The notes: generated by a model not told the origin, from the sequence alone. A DNA stretch of 64,000 nucleotides from Bradyrhizobium sp. WSM471 (GCF_000244915.1 NZ_CM001442.1:7720017-7784016), one strand, 5' to 3'; positions 9,070 to 17,347 are shown, counted from the first letter of the stretch. Program-made: numbers and translations.

Positions 9070-9825
9070 CTAATCCTCGACCCCGTAGCGGTGCAAATCG
9101 TTGCCGTACGTATCGAGCCACTTCTTGGCGCGCTCCATCGACGGGCAGACCTTGCCGCAGACGCGCCAGAACCGCGCGGAGTGGTTCATCTCGACGAGAT
9201 GGGCGACCTCGTGCGCGGCGAGATAGTCGAGCACGTAGGGCGGTGCGAGGATCAGGCGCCAGGAGAACGACAGCGAGCCGGCCGAGGTGCAGGAGCCCCA
9301 GCGGCTGGATTGATCGCGGATCGAGAGCCGCTTGACCTTGACGCCGAGCTCGACGGCGTAGGATTCCGCGGCACGCTGAAGATCGCGACGCGCCTCGCGC
9401 TTGAGGAAGTCGCTGACGCGACGGTCGGCATGCTCGACGCCGCCGGCGACGCAGAGAATGCGTTCACCGCTGTCGCGCACTTCCGTCCACACCGTACCGC
9501 GCGTGCCGGCGCGATGAACGATGCGATGAGAAACGCCGCGAAGCGGTATCACTGTGCCAGGCTGGAACGGCGCGGCCTTCGGCAAACGGCCGAGACGTGC
9601 CGCGATCCATGCGCCGTGGCGCTGCGCGAAGTCTTTTGCTTCGGCGAGCGTGCCGCGCGGCGGCATGGTGAGGATGGCTTCGCGATCGCTCGGATGAATT
9701 CTGAGCGTGTAACGACGCGCGCGGCGATGCCGGCGCAGCCGAATCGCAAAATATTGCGATCCATGGGTGATCAGGAGGGTCTTCGGCTCGTGGGGCCGCC
9801 GATAGAGGAGTGCGCGAGTGGCCAT
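9070..9825 (-). CDS. YgjP-like (DUF45/SprT-like) zinc metallopeptidase
   Basis: A 251-residue protein with the YgjP-like metallopeptidase pattern. The C-terminal zinc motif HEVAHLVEMNHSARFW supplies two His and the Glu of HExxH plus a downstream His. It is preceded by the family signature SIRDQSSRWGSCTSAGSLSF. The N-terminal half holds the LRRHRRARRYTLRI block. The family is conserved in bacteria, but the physiological substrate is not known. The start is set at ATG 9825 (MATRALLYRR). The frame stays open to 9909, but the extra residues look non-coding. Confidence 0.88.
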   Translation of the reverse strand: MATRALLYRRPHEPKTLLITHGSQYFAIRLRRHRRARRYTLRIHPSDREAILTMPPRGTLAEAKDFAQRHGAWIAARLGRLPKAAPFQPGTVIPLRGVSHRIVHRAGTRGTVWTEVRDSGERILCVAGGVEHADRRVSDFLKREARRDLQRAAESYAVELGVKVKRLSIRDQSSRWGSCTSAGSLSFSWRLILAPPYVLDYLAAHEVAHLVEMNHSARFWRVCGKVCPSMERAKKWLDTYGNDLHRYGVED

Positions 9826-10126
9826 GTCTGTCAGTCCGGGGGGCAGGAGAGCGCCCGGATTCTGCCATAACCGCCGCCAGGGAAAGCGCTCGGCGCAAAA
9901 ACAAATCATTTGCCCAATATACAGGGGTCTGGCGTCCGGGAGACCCTACAGACTGGGGTCGGAACCGGCTTTTTTCGCCCCCATCCGGCGCATGCGGCAC
10001 CCCCAAGGGGTGAGGTTGGACTCACTCCTACAAAGCTACCTAAATACCGCGAATCTGGCGGGAACTCACCCCCGTCGGAGCCTCCGACAGGGCGTCGATT
10101 TTCAGCGGGAAAGCCGAAAAACGCGA
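9826..10126. other. 301-base gap with several short hairpins, no gene recognised
   Basis: I find no convincing gene. Three perfect stems are visible: GGGTCT/AGACCC (9925-9946), CACCCC/GGGGTG (9998-10012) and GTCGGAG/CTCCGAC (10074-10088). A T6 run follows ACCGGC near 9970. The minus strand carries TATATTG near 9920, which could be a -10 element for the metallopeptidase. The hairpin near 10080 lies about 40 bases past the phaZ stop and may help end that transcript, although no U-tract follows it. Confidence 0.4.
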
Positions 10127-11455
10127 TTATTCGGCCGCGAGCGCCTGCAATGAGCTCGGATTCGCCGCCGAGACCATGAAGTCGTGGATGCGCGGCACGA
10201 TTTCCGATTTGAAGCGCGAGCCATTGAACACGCCGTAATGTCCGACGCCCTTCTGGACGTAATGAACGCGGCGATGATCGGGAATCGAGCTGCACAATGT
10301 GTGCGTTGCTTCGGTCTGACCGATACCGGAGATGTCGTCGTTCTCGCCTTCGACCGTCATCAACGCGACGCGCGTGACCTTGGAGGGATCGACGCGTGTT
10401 CCACGATGGGTCATCTCGCCCTTTGGCAGCGAATGCTTCACGAACACGGTGTCGACGGTCTGCAGGTAATACTCGGCGGAGAGATCCATCACCGCGAGAT
10501 ATTCGTCGTAGAAGTCACGATGCTTGTCGACGAGATCGCCGTCGCCCTTCACCAGATTGGCGAACAGCTGCTTGTGGGCATCCATATGCCGGTCGAGATT
10601 CATGCTGATGAAGCCGTTGAGTTGCAGGAAGCCCGGATAGACGTCGCGCATCATGCCCGGATGCGGGAACGGCACCTTGGTGATGACGTGGTTGCGGAAC
10701 CAGTCGATGCCGCGCTCCTGGGCAAGGTTGTTCACCGCAGTCGGATTGCGGCGGGTGTCGATCGGGCCACCCATCAGCGTCATTGAGGTCGGCACGAAGG
10801 GATCACGGCGCGCTTCCATGATCGAAACGGCGGCGACGACGGGAACCGAGGGCTGGCACACCGCCAGCACATGCGTGTTGCCGCCGAGGACGTGCAGCAT
10901 CTCGATGACGTAGTCGATGTAGTCGTCGAGATCGAAACGGCCGTCGCTAAGCGGCACCATGCGGGCATCGGCCCAATCGGTGATGTAGACCTCATGCGCC
11001 GGCAGGAAAGCCTCGACCGTGCCGCGGAGCAGCGTCGCGTAATGGCCGGACATCGGCGCTACGATCAGCACGCGCGGTTGCGGGCTGCGTAGCGGACGGG
11101 TGAACTTGCGATCGAAGTAGAGCAGGCGGCAGAACGGCTTTTCCCAGACCGAGCGGACCTCGACGGGGACACGGATGCCGTTGACCTCGGTGTCGTTGAG
11201 GCCCCATTCCGGCTTGCCGTAACGGCGCGTGGTGCGTTCGAACAATTCGCAGGCCGCGGCAACCGACTTGCCGACCTCGGTGCGTGCCCATGGATTGAGG
11301 GGATTTTGAAACAGCAGCTTGGTCGCGTCCGTGATCGCACGCGCCGGATTGAGAGAGGCTTGCCCCATCTCGTACATCCAGTACATCGGCGTCGTCAGGA
11401 CCGGACTGCCTTCGGCCACCAGGGGCGGCGCGCCGCCAAACTCACCAATCGGCAT
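10127..11455 (-). CDS. phaZ: Intracellular poly(3-hydroxybutyrate) depolymerase
   Basis: Degrades stored PHB granules to hydroxybutyrate oligomers in the cytoplasm. The 442 residues match the PhaZ intracellular depolymerase family: an N-terminal region (YWMYEMGQASLNPARAITDA), then RVLIVAPMSGHYATLLRGTV. The nucleophile is a Cys (LAVCQPSVPVV, about C200) in the lipase-box position, as known for this family. The C-terminal His region is VHYVQKGVGHYGVFNGSRF. No signal peptide is present, which agrees with an intracellular role. AGAGGA lies about nine bases upstream of the ATG. It reads in the same direction as the ABC export pair upstream but is separated by 121 bases. Confidence 0.95.
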   Translation of the reverse strand: MPIGEFGGAPPLVAEGSPVLTTPMYWMYEMGQASLNPARAITDATKLLFQNPLNPWARTEVGKSVAAACELFERTTRRYGKPEWGLNDTEVNGIRVPVEVRSVWEKPFCRLLYFDRKFTRPLRSPQPRVLIVAPMSGHYATLLRGTVEAFLPAHEVYITDWADARMVPLSDGRFDLDDYIDYVIEMLHVLGGNTHVLAVCQPSVPVVAAVSIMEARRDPFVPTSMTLMGGPIDTRRNPTAVNNLAQERGIDWFRNHVITKVPFPHPGMMRDVYPGFLQLNGFISMNLDRHMDAHKQLFANLVKGDGDLVDKHRDFYDEYLAVMDLSAEYYLQTVDTVFVKHSLPKGEMTHRGTRVDPSKVTRVALMTVEGENDDISGIGQTEATHTLCSSIPDHRRVHYVQKGVGHYGVFNGSRFKSEIVPRIHDFMVSAANPSSLQALAAE

Positions 11456-11576
11456 CGCTATATTCCTCTTCGCATCGCAGCATACTGCCGAATGCGTAAT
11501 ATTGCGTCAATGCATGGTTCCGTACATCTACGTGGCCCAGGTGCCAAAACCGGGCTGAATCCACGAGAAAGTGACG

Positions 11577-12395
11577 TTATTCGCCGCCTGACAGCAGCGA
11601 GCCCTGCATCCGGGCGCTGCGCAAAAGGGCAAGGAATGCCCCAAAAGATGCAACCAACAGCACCGCGTTGATGGCCAACGCGCTCAGCATCAGATCGGTC
11701 CTGAAGGTGTTTTCGATCAGCAGCGCGCGCATCCCTTCGAACACATAGGTCGGCGGCAGCGTCCAGGCGATATATTGCAACCAGACCGGCAGCACGCTGA
11801 CGGGATAGTAGACGCAGGCGAGCGGCATGATTCCGAACATCAGGGTCCAGACGATGCTCTCGGCACCGAGGCCGTTTCGCAGCACCAGGCCGGAGACGAA
11901 GATGCCGACCGACCAGCTCGTGAAGATCAGATTGCAGAAGAACGCGATCAGCGGCACGCCGAGCGCATAAACGTTGAAGTGAAACAGGAACAGCGCGAGC
12001 AGCGTCATCGGGATGACGCCGATCGCGAGCCTGATCAGGCTCATGATCATCAGCGACAGCAGGAATTCGATCGGCTTCAACGGGCTCATCATGAGATTGC
12101 CGAGGTTGCGCGCCCACATCTCTTCCAGGAACGAGATCGAAAAGCCGAGCTGCCCGCGAAACAGGATGTCCCAGAGGATGACGGCGCCGATCAGCGTGCC
12201 GCCGGCACGCGCGAAGAAGTTCGCATTCTGCGCGATATAAAGCTGAAGAAAGCCCCAGGTGATGACCTGCAGCGCCGGCCAATACAACAGCTCGAGCAGC
12301 CGCGGCCAGGACGAAAGCAAGAGGTACCAATAGCGCAGGATCATCGCGCCGATGCGATGGAGGGAGATGCCGCGGTGGAGGGAGGCCTCACTCAT
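11577..12395 (-). CDS. ABC-2 type transporter permease
   Basis: A 272-residue integral membrane protein with about six membrane segments and the ABC-2 (polyketide/multidrug/polysaccharide export) pattern. WPALQVITWGFLQLYI is followed by the conserved FLEEMWARNLGNLMMSPLKP loop and late segments GIMPLACVYYPVSVLPVWLQ and LPPTYVFEGMRALL. It pairs with the ATPase encoded just upstream on the same strand to form an exporter of unknown substrate. A palindromic repeat sits in the 106-base gap between the two genes. Confidence 0.92.
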   Translation of the reverse strand: MSEASLHRGISLHRIGAMILRYWYLLLSSWPRLLELLYWPALQVITWGFLQLYIAQNANFFARAGGTLIGAVILWDILFRGQLGFSISFLEEMWARNLGNLMMSPLKPIEFLLSLMIMSLIRLAIGVIPMTLLALFLFHFNVYALGVPLIAFFCNLIFTSWSVGIFVSGLVLRNGLGAESIVWTLMFGIMPLACVYYPVSVLPVWLQYIAWTLPPTYVFEGMRALLIENTFRTDLMLSALAINAVLLVASFGAFLALLRSARMQGSLLSGGE

Positions 12396-12406
12396 TCCGC
12401 TCTCCC

Positions 12407-12490
12407 GTAGCCCGGATGGAGCGAAGCGTAATCCGGGAATCGTGCCACAAGCGAAGGCCCCGGATTGCGCTGCGCTCCATCCGGGCTACG
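12407..12490. repeat. Intergenic palindromic repeat, family C, inside an operon
   Basis: The arms GTAGCCCGGATGGAGCG and CGCTCCATCCGGGCTAC are perfect complements around a short centre. The same family occurs at 15398-15483. It lies between the ATPase and permease genes of the export operon, so the polycistronic RNA would carry a stable stem there. Confidence 0.88.
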
Positions 12491-12501
12491 AATACAGTTT
12501 C

Positions 12502-13305
12502 TCATCGCACCGCCTCCTGCGCGCCGTTCACCCGGCCGCGCGCGACGTCCAGAAACACCTCTTCCAGCGTGGTGCGGTTGTAGCGCGCCATGATGGCCTC
12601 GGGCGTATCGTCGTCCTCGATGCGGCCGCGCTTCATGATGATGACGCGGTCGCAGAGCCGCTCGACCTCGAGCATGTTGTGCGAGGCCAGGAGGATGGTG
12701 GCGTTGTTCGCCTTGCGATAACGCTCCAGATGGCCTCGGACCCAGTCGGCGGTGTCGGGATCGAGCGAGGCGGTCGGCTCGTCCAGCAACAGCAGTTCGG
12801 GCTGGTTGATAAGCGCCTTGGCAAGCGCAACGCGCGTTTTTTGTCCTGCGGAGAGCTTGCCGTTGGCGCGGTCGATGAACTCGGTGAGATCGAGATCGCA
12901 GGCGAGCTCAGCGATGCGGTCGGAGAGGTTCTTCACCGCATAGAGCTTGCCGAACACGGTGAGGTTCTGACGCACTGTGAGCCGCATCGGCATGTCAACA
13001 TAGGGGCTCTCGAAGTTCATCCGGCCCAGCACGGAAGCACTGTCCTCCGGCATCCGATGCCCGAGCACCTGGACGCGGCCGGAGGTTGGCAGCACCAGGC
13101 CCATGATCGTTGCGATGGTCGTGGTCTTGCCGGCGCCGTTGCCGCCCAGCAGCCCGGTGATGCTGCCGCGCGGAAGCGAAAAGGAGATGTCGTCGACGGC
13201 GCGGGTCTGCTTGTACACCTTGACGAGGTGATCGACCGCGATGGCCGCGGAGAGGCTGCGATCCGCGACAGTCGGCCAGCTTGAAGCCTTGTCATTCTCG
13301 GTCAT
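12502..13305 (-). CDS. ABC-2 type transporter ATP-binding protein
   Basis: A 267-residue ATPase partner of the downstream permease. Walker A is GGNGAGKTT, the signature is LSAGQKTRVALAKAL (LSAGQ), and Walker B is LLLLDEPTASLDPDTA with a switch His in LLASHNMLE. The C-terminal RYNRTTLEEVFLDVARG resembles export ATPases. The start is set at ATG 13305 (MTENDKASSW), preceded by AGAAGAA. The frame remains open far upstream to 14820, but that stretch is the complement of regS and is not coding. It is transcribed divergently from regS, with about 105 bases between. Confidence 0.94.
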   Translation of the reverse strand: MTENDKASSWPTVADRSLSAAIAVDHLVKVYKQTRAVDDISFSLPRGSITGLLGGNGAGKTTTIATIMGLVLPTSGRVQVLGHRMPEDSASVLGRMNFESPYVDMPMRLTVRQNLTVFGKLYAVKNLSDRIAELACDLDLTEFIDRANGKLSAGQKTRVALAKALINQPELLLLDEPTASLDPDTADWVRGHLERYRKANNATILLASHNMLEVERLCDRVIIMKRGRIEDDDTPEAIMARYNRTTLEEVFLDVARGRVNGAQEAVR

Positions 13306-13410
13306 GCTGGGCGTTCTTCTGCTATTGCAGCGGAGAGCGCAAGGCTTGTAATCCGGTGGTTCCGTGAGCCGCGCGCTTGTGATCGAGAAGGCACCGCCCC
13401 CTTGGCCGAA

Positions 13411-14721
13411 ATGACCGAACTTGCCGCTTCCGACTTTCGCCCCGCGCAGCGGCATATCCGCCTGGATACGATCCTGCGGCTGCGCTGGCTCGCGGTGCTG
13501 GGCCAGCTCGCCGCGATCTTCATCGTGGCGCAGGGGCTGGAATTCAATGTCGAGATCGTCCCCTGCGTCAGCATCATCGCTCTGTCGGCGGCGCTCAATC
13601 TGGCGCTCCAGACCGTATCCAATCCGCTGCAGCGGCTGGAGCCGATGCAGGCGGCCGGACTGCTCGCGCTCAATATCGTGGAGCTGGCGGGTCTCCTGTT
13701 CCTCACCGGTGGACTCCAGAACCCGTTCTCGTTCCTGTTCCTCGCGCCCGTGCTGATCTCGGCGACCGCGCTGCCGGCCCGCTTCACCTTCGGCCTCGGC
13801 GTGCTGGCTGTCGCCTGCGCCTCGATCCTGTTCTTCTTCCATCTGCCGCTGCCGTGGGATTCCGACGATCCGCTGGTGCTGCCGCCAATCTATCTCGTCG
13901 GCGTCTGGCTCTCGATCGCGCTCGCGATCGGCGTCACCAGCCTCTACTCGTTCCAGGTCACCGAGGAGGCGCGCAAGCTCGCCGACGCGCTGGCCGCGAC
14001 CGAGCTGGTGCTGACGCGCGAGCAGCATCTGACCCAGCTCGACGGCCTCGCGGCGGCCGCGGCGCACGAGCTCGGCACGCCGCTCGCGACGATCTTCCTG
14101 ATCTCGCGCGAGCTGGAGAAGACGGTGAAGGAGCCGAACTTTGCCGCCGACCTGAAGACCCTGCGCGAGCAGACGCAGCGTTGCCGCGACATATTGAGCA
14201 AGATCACCCAGCTCTCCTCCACCGGCGCACCGTTCGACCGCATGAAGCTGTCGGAGCTGATCGAGGAGGTGGTGGCGCCCCACCGCGATTTCGGCGTCGA
14301 TATCAAGGTGCGCATCGCCGTTGTCATCGTGGCCGAGCCGGTGGGCTCGCGCAATCCGGCGATCCTCTACGGCGTCGGCAACATCGTCGAGAACGCGGTC
14401 GATTTCGCCCGCACCACCGTCGAGGTGAATGCGTGGTGGAACAAGGACACGATCGAGCTCGTGATCTCCGACGATGGTCCCGGCATTCCGCCTGACATCC
14501 TGAACCGGATCGGCGAGCCCTATTTGTCGCGGCGGCGCAGCAAGGACGAAGGCGGCGGCCTCGGGCTCGGCGTGTTCATCGCGCGCACTTTGCTGGAGCG
14601 CACCGGCGCCAAGGTCTCGTTTACCAACCGGACTTTTCCGGACCATGGCGCCGTGGTCCAGATCACATGGCCGAGGGAGCGTTTTGAGGCTATCGAGACC
14701 TTTGAAGAAACAATAGGATAG
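13411..14721 (+). CDS. regS: Redox sensor histidine kinase RegS (RegB/PrrB family)
   Basis: Membrane sensor kinase of the RegB/PrrB/RegS family, which responds to redox state and phosphorylates RegR. Six hydrophobic segments fill residues 25-180, with the family block GGLQNPFSFLFLAPVL that is linked to quinone sensing in RegB. The phosphoacceptor is in AAAHELGTPLATIF, His219 if ATG 13411 is used, and the redox-active Cys lies in QRCRDILSKI. The ATPase domain shows NIVENAVDFA, SDDGPGIP and GGGLGLGVFIA. A TTG at 13402 would add three residues. regR follows 100 bases downstream on the same strand. In B. japonicum the pair activates the fixR-nifA operon (knowledge of the family). Confidence 0.94.
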   Translation: MTELAASDFRPAQRHIRLDTILRLRWLAVLGQLAAIFIVAQGLEFNVEIVPCVSIIALSAALNLALQTVSNPLQRLEPMQAAGLLALNIVELAGLLFLTGGLQNPFSFLFLAPVLISATALPARFTFGLGVLAVACASILFFFHLPLPWDSDDPLVLPPIYLVGVWLSIALAIGVTSLYSFQVTEEARKLADALAATELVLTREQHLTQLDGLAAAAAHELGTPLATIFLISRELEKTVKEPNFAADLKTLREQTQRCRDILSKITQLSSTGAPFDRMKLSELIEEVVAPHRDFGVDIKVRIAVVIVAEPVGSRNPAILYGVGNIVENAVDFARTTVEVNAWWNKDTIELVISDDGPGIPPDILNRIGEPYLSRRRSKDEGGGLGLGVFIARTLLERTGAKVSFTNRTFPDHGAVVQITWPRERFEAIETFEETIG

Positions 14722-14823
14722 GCCGCGACCTTGCGTCGCACAACGGGGCCGATCGACCATTGGCGGCCTTGGCACCGCCCGATTGCGAGGCCATATGTAG
14801 ATGCGTTGGAGAGAGGACAAACC

Positions 14824-15378
14824 TTGAACGCCATCGCCGAACTGAATGAACAGACCGACCGCTCGCTTCTGATCGTAGAGGACGACAAGCCGTTCCTGGA
14901 GCGGCTGTCGCGTGCCATGGAAACGCGCGGCTTTGCGGTGACGTCATGCGACACCGTCTCGGACGGTCTGGCGCAGATCGGCAAGGCGGCGCCGGCATTC
15001 GCCGTGGTCGATCTGCGGCTCGGTGATGGCAACGGTCTCGACGTGGTCTCGGCGCTGAAGAAGAAGCGCCCCGACGCCCGCGCAATCGTGCTGACCGGCT
15101 ATGGCAACATCGCCACCGCCGTCACCGCGGTGAAGATGGGCGCGGTCGATTATCTCTCAAAGCCCGCGGATGCGGACGACGTCGTCGCGGCGCTGCTGTC
15201 GACCAGCTCGGACAAGTCCGAGTTGCCGGCGAACCCGATGTCGGCCGACCGCGTGCGCTGGGAACATATCCAGCGCATCTACGAGATGTGCAACCGCAAC
15301 GTCTCGGAAACCGCGCGCAGACTCAACATGCACCGGCGCACGTTGCAGCGGATTCTGGCGAAGCGCGCGCCGCGATAG
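14824..15378 (+). CDS. regR: Response regulator RegR (RegA/PrrA family)
   Basis: A 184-residue two-domain regulator. The receiver domain has acidic residues in LLIVEDDKPF, the phosphorylation site VVDLRLGDG with Asp63, the Thr in VLTGYGNI and the Lys in YLSKPA. A short linker leads to a Fis-type helix-turn-helix (CNRNVSETARRLNMHRRTLQRIL), the near-invariant DNA-binding helix of the RegA family. Asp63 agrees with my recollection of the phosphorylated residue in B. japonicum RegR. The start is TTG 14824, with GAGAGG at 14811-14816 and a seven-base spacer; upstream in-frame codons lack such a site. Confidence 0.95.
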   Translation: MNAIAELNEQTDRSLLIVEDDKPFLERLSRAMETRGFAVTSCDTVSDGLAQIGKAAPAFAVVDLRLGDGNGLDVVSALKKKRPDARAIVLTGYGNIATAVTAVKMGAVDYLSKPADADDVVAALLSTSSDKSELPANPMSADRVRWEHIQRIYEMCNRNVSETARRLNMHRRTLQRILAKRAPR

Positions 15379-15397
15379 CGGTGTCGCGGATCTTTGC

Positions 15398-15483
15398 GTA
15401 GCCCGGATGGAGCGAAGCGTAATCCGGGACAGCCGTTCCGTATGCGCGAATCCCGGATTACGCTTGCGCTCCATCCGGGCTAC
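15398..15483. repeat. Intergenic palindromic repeat, family C
   Basis: The arms GTAGCCCGGATGGAGCG and CGCTCCATCCGGGCTAC match the copy at 12407-12490, with inner arms GCGTAATCCGGGA and TCCCGGATTACGC. It lies between the convergent ends of regR and mmcB. Confidence 0.88.
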
Positions 15484-15487
15484 GGAC

Positions 15488-15976
15488 TCACTCCCAAAAC
15501 TCCGCATGCCCCTGCGGATCGACCAGCCGGTTGATCCGCAACGCCGCCGCCATGGCGAACCGCACCGTCATCTGCTTGCGCGTGGCCGCAGCGAGCTTGT
15601 GCTCGGGCGCCTCGCAGTGCAGGTGCGCGCCATAGGCATCCGCGATGATCAGACCCGTGTCTTGCGGAAAGATCTCGCAAGGCAGGTCCTGGGTGAACGC
15701 GAAGAACAGCCGGTCGCAATGCGCCCGGTATTCGTGCCATTTCTGATCGGCCCGCAAATCGTCCACCGACGATTTGATCTCGACGATCCAGATCTCGCCA
15801 CGCTCGTTCAGCGCGACGAGATCGGCGCGCCGCCCGGAGGGCAGCGGCAATTCGCTGATGCAGGTGAATCCGAGTGAGCGCAACAATCGCGCCGTGCCGC
15901 GCGCGATGGCCAGCGCTGTCTCGGATTGACGGCGGTCCGTCGGCGGCACGAGGGCAATGCGGGCGGTGTTGTCCAT
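15488..15976 (-). CDS. mmcB: MmcB family DNA repair protein
   Basis: A 162-residue protein of the MmcB family, known in Caulobacter as a DNA-damage-induced repair protein with a PD-(D/E)XK-like nuclease fold. The fold is visible as SGRRADLVALNERGEIWIVEIKSS, where Asp and the E-x-K of VEIKSS are the expected metal and catalytic residues. ATG 15976 (MDNTARIALVPP) is the natural start; the longer frame to 16159 runs into the insertion sequence. GGAGGA lies about 18 bases upstream, so translation signals are weak. The IS1111-type element ends 55 bases upstream, so the original promoter may have been displaced. Confidence 0.85.
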   Translation of the reverse strand: MDNTARIALVPPTDRRQSETALAIARGTARLLRSLGFTCISELPLPSGRRADLVALNERGEIWIVEIKSSVDDLRADQKWHEYRAHCDRLFFAFTQDLPCEIFPQDTGLIIADAYGAHLHCEAPEHKLAAATRKQMTVRFAMAAALRINRLVDPQGHAEFWE

Positions 15977-15996
15977 GGGGCGAGGATAACCGATTC

Positions 15997-16030
15997 CTCC
16001 GTCGTCGTCCTGGCGAATGCCAGGACCCAT
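15997..16030. repeat. Left half of a family D palindromic repeat, split by an insertion sequence
   Basis: The arm CGTCGTCCTGGCGAATGCCA followed by GGACCCAT is the left part of a repeat whose right part lies at 17420-17530. Joined together, the halves align without gaps to the intact copy at 19322-19459. Confidence 0.85.
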
Positions 16031-16031
16031 A

Positions 16032-16297
16032 TGTGGACGGCCCCCGTGGCACAAGAGCTTAGTGAGGTTTGATCGGATCGCTTGCATCCATATGTCCGGC
16101 CTGTTGATGCGGCTTTGTCGGACCGCTGGCCAAGATGGTTTTCGCGACACGAGTTCCAATCACCCATGCGACCTTATTCGGCCAATGGGTCCTACGGATT
16201 TGCTCGCATCTCGAACGATCGATCGCACCATCTCCTCTGCTCTTGCAGCTCCGGTTCGGCCGGTGGGGCTAACCCGCCGGTCGGCCGAATCTTTCGA
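16032..16297 (-). ncRNA. Putative bridge/seek guide RNA region of the IS1111-type element
   Basis: Non-coding segment downstream of the transposase, where IS1111-type elements encode their guide RNA (family knowledge). Read on the minus strand, AGGACCCAU (complement of 16185-16193) is identical to the left target flank 16022-16030. It is followed by a GGCC-GAAUAA-GGUC hairpin and then AUGGGUGAU, whose last seven bases are complementary to ATCACCC at the right flank 17420-17426. This has the layout of a target-binding loop with left and right guides. CCATATGT (16088-16095) also equals the predicted circular junction of the element ends, a possible donor guide. The exact RNA ends are unknown. 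Confidence 0.55.
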
Positions 16298-17347
16298 TCA
16301 CACGGCAGCGGCCGTTTGGGCCTCGTTTTGCGCCCCTAGCCGCGCGCGATCGTATTGCTCTCCCGTCGTCATCAGCTTCCAGGCGATGCGGGCCATCTTG
16401 TTGGCCAGCGCCACCGCCGCCAGCTTCGGTGTTTTGCGCTTCAAAAGCTCGATCAGCCAGCTCGGCCCACGAGCTTTCGATTTGGCGATCTTGACCACCG
16501 AAGTTGCCCCAAGCACCAGCAGCTGACGCAAGGTCTCATCGCCTGCACGGGTTATCTTGCCGAGCCTGGTCTTTCCCGCGGTGGAATGGTCCTTTGGGGT
16601 CAGGCCGAGCCAGGCGGCAAACAGCCGTCCCGAGCGGAAGGCGTGAGGATCGGGTGCCTTCATCACCAGTGCTGCGGCGGTGACCGGACCGATCCCCGGG
16701 ATCTGAGCCAAACGACGGCTCAAGGCATTGGCACGGTGCCAGGCGAGAAGCTTCGCCTCCACTGCCTTCAGCTCGACCTGCACCTGATCATATTGGCGGG
16801 CAAGCGTCGCAAACAGTTCGCGGGCCAGCGTCGGCACCCTTTCATCGTGCTCGATTGCGGCCAGGAACGAGACCAGCTTGTCCAGCCCCTTGGCCTCGAT
16901 CAGACCGAACTCCGCCGCATAGCCGCGGATCATGTTGGAAAGTTGAGTGCGTCGCACGACCAGTTGTTCGCGGATGCCCAGCAGCATCAGCGCGGCCTGT
17001 TGCTCGGCGGTTTTCACCGGCACATAGCGCATCCGCGGCCGGCTCGCCGCCTCGCACAGCCCCTCTGCATCGCGCCCATCGTTCTTATTGCGCGCCACGT
17101 AGGGTTTCACCAGCTGCGGAGCGATCAGCTTGGCTGTGTGTCCCAGCTTACCTAGCTCTCGCGCCAGGACGTGAGCCGCCCCACACGCCTCGATCACCAC
17201 CACCGTCGGCGGCAGCTTGGCAAAGAACTCCAGCATCCCCTTGCGGCCAAGCCGTTTGCGCAGCACGACCTGCTCCGAGGCATCCACCCCATGCAGTTGA
17301 AAGATATACTTCGACGTATCCATCCCAATGCGGATAATCTGGCTCAC
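16298..17347 (-). CDS. IS110-family transposase (IS1111 type)
   Basis: A 349-residue DEDD recombinase with an additional catalytic Ser region. The N-terminal RuvC-like domain shows IGMDTSKYIF (first Asp), VVIEACGAAH (Glu) and NDGRDAEGL (last two Asp). The C-terminal Transposase_20 domain has the helix-hairpin-helix IPGIGPVTAAALVMK and the FAAWLGLTPKDHSTAGKTRL block. The start is GTG 17347 with AGGAG and a six-base spacer; the frame stays open to 17416 without a better site. The gene appears intact, so the element may still be active. Confidence 0.93.
   Translation of the reverse strand: MSQIIRIGMDTSKYIFQLHGVDASEQVVLRKRLGRKGMLEFFAKLPPTVVVIEACGAAHVLARELGKLGHTAKLIAPQLVKPYVARNKNDGRDAEGLCEAASRPRMRYVPVKTAEQQAALMLLGIREQLVVRRTQLSNMIRGYAAEFGLIEAKGLDKLVSFLAAIEHDERVPTLARELFATLARQYDQVQVELKAVEAKLLAWHRANALSRRLAQIPGIGPVTAAALVMKAPDPHAFRSGRLFAAWLGLTPKDHSTAGKTRLGKITRAGDETLRQLLVLGATSVVKIAKSKARGPSWLIELLKRKTPKLAAVALANKMARIAWKLMTTGEQYDRARLGAQNEAQTAAAV

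Noticed and set aside
9925..9975. tRNA- or tmRNA-like look of the minus-strand sequence with GGTTCCGACCCC
   Set aside because: The T-loop does not fit TTCRANN, and no matching acceptor or anticodon arms could be built.
13306..14820. Very long minus-strand open frame continuing upstream of the ABC ATPase gene
   Set aside because: It is the exact complement of regS, whose product is fully recognisable. High GC leaves the opposite frame open. The ATPase family start lies at 13305.
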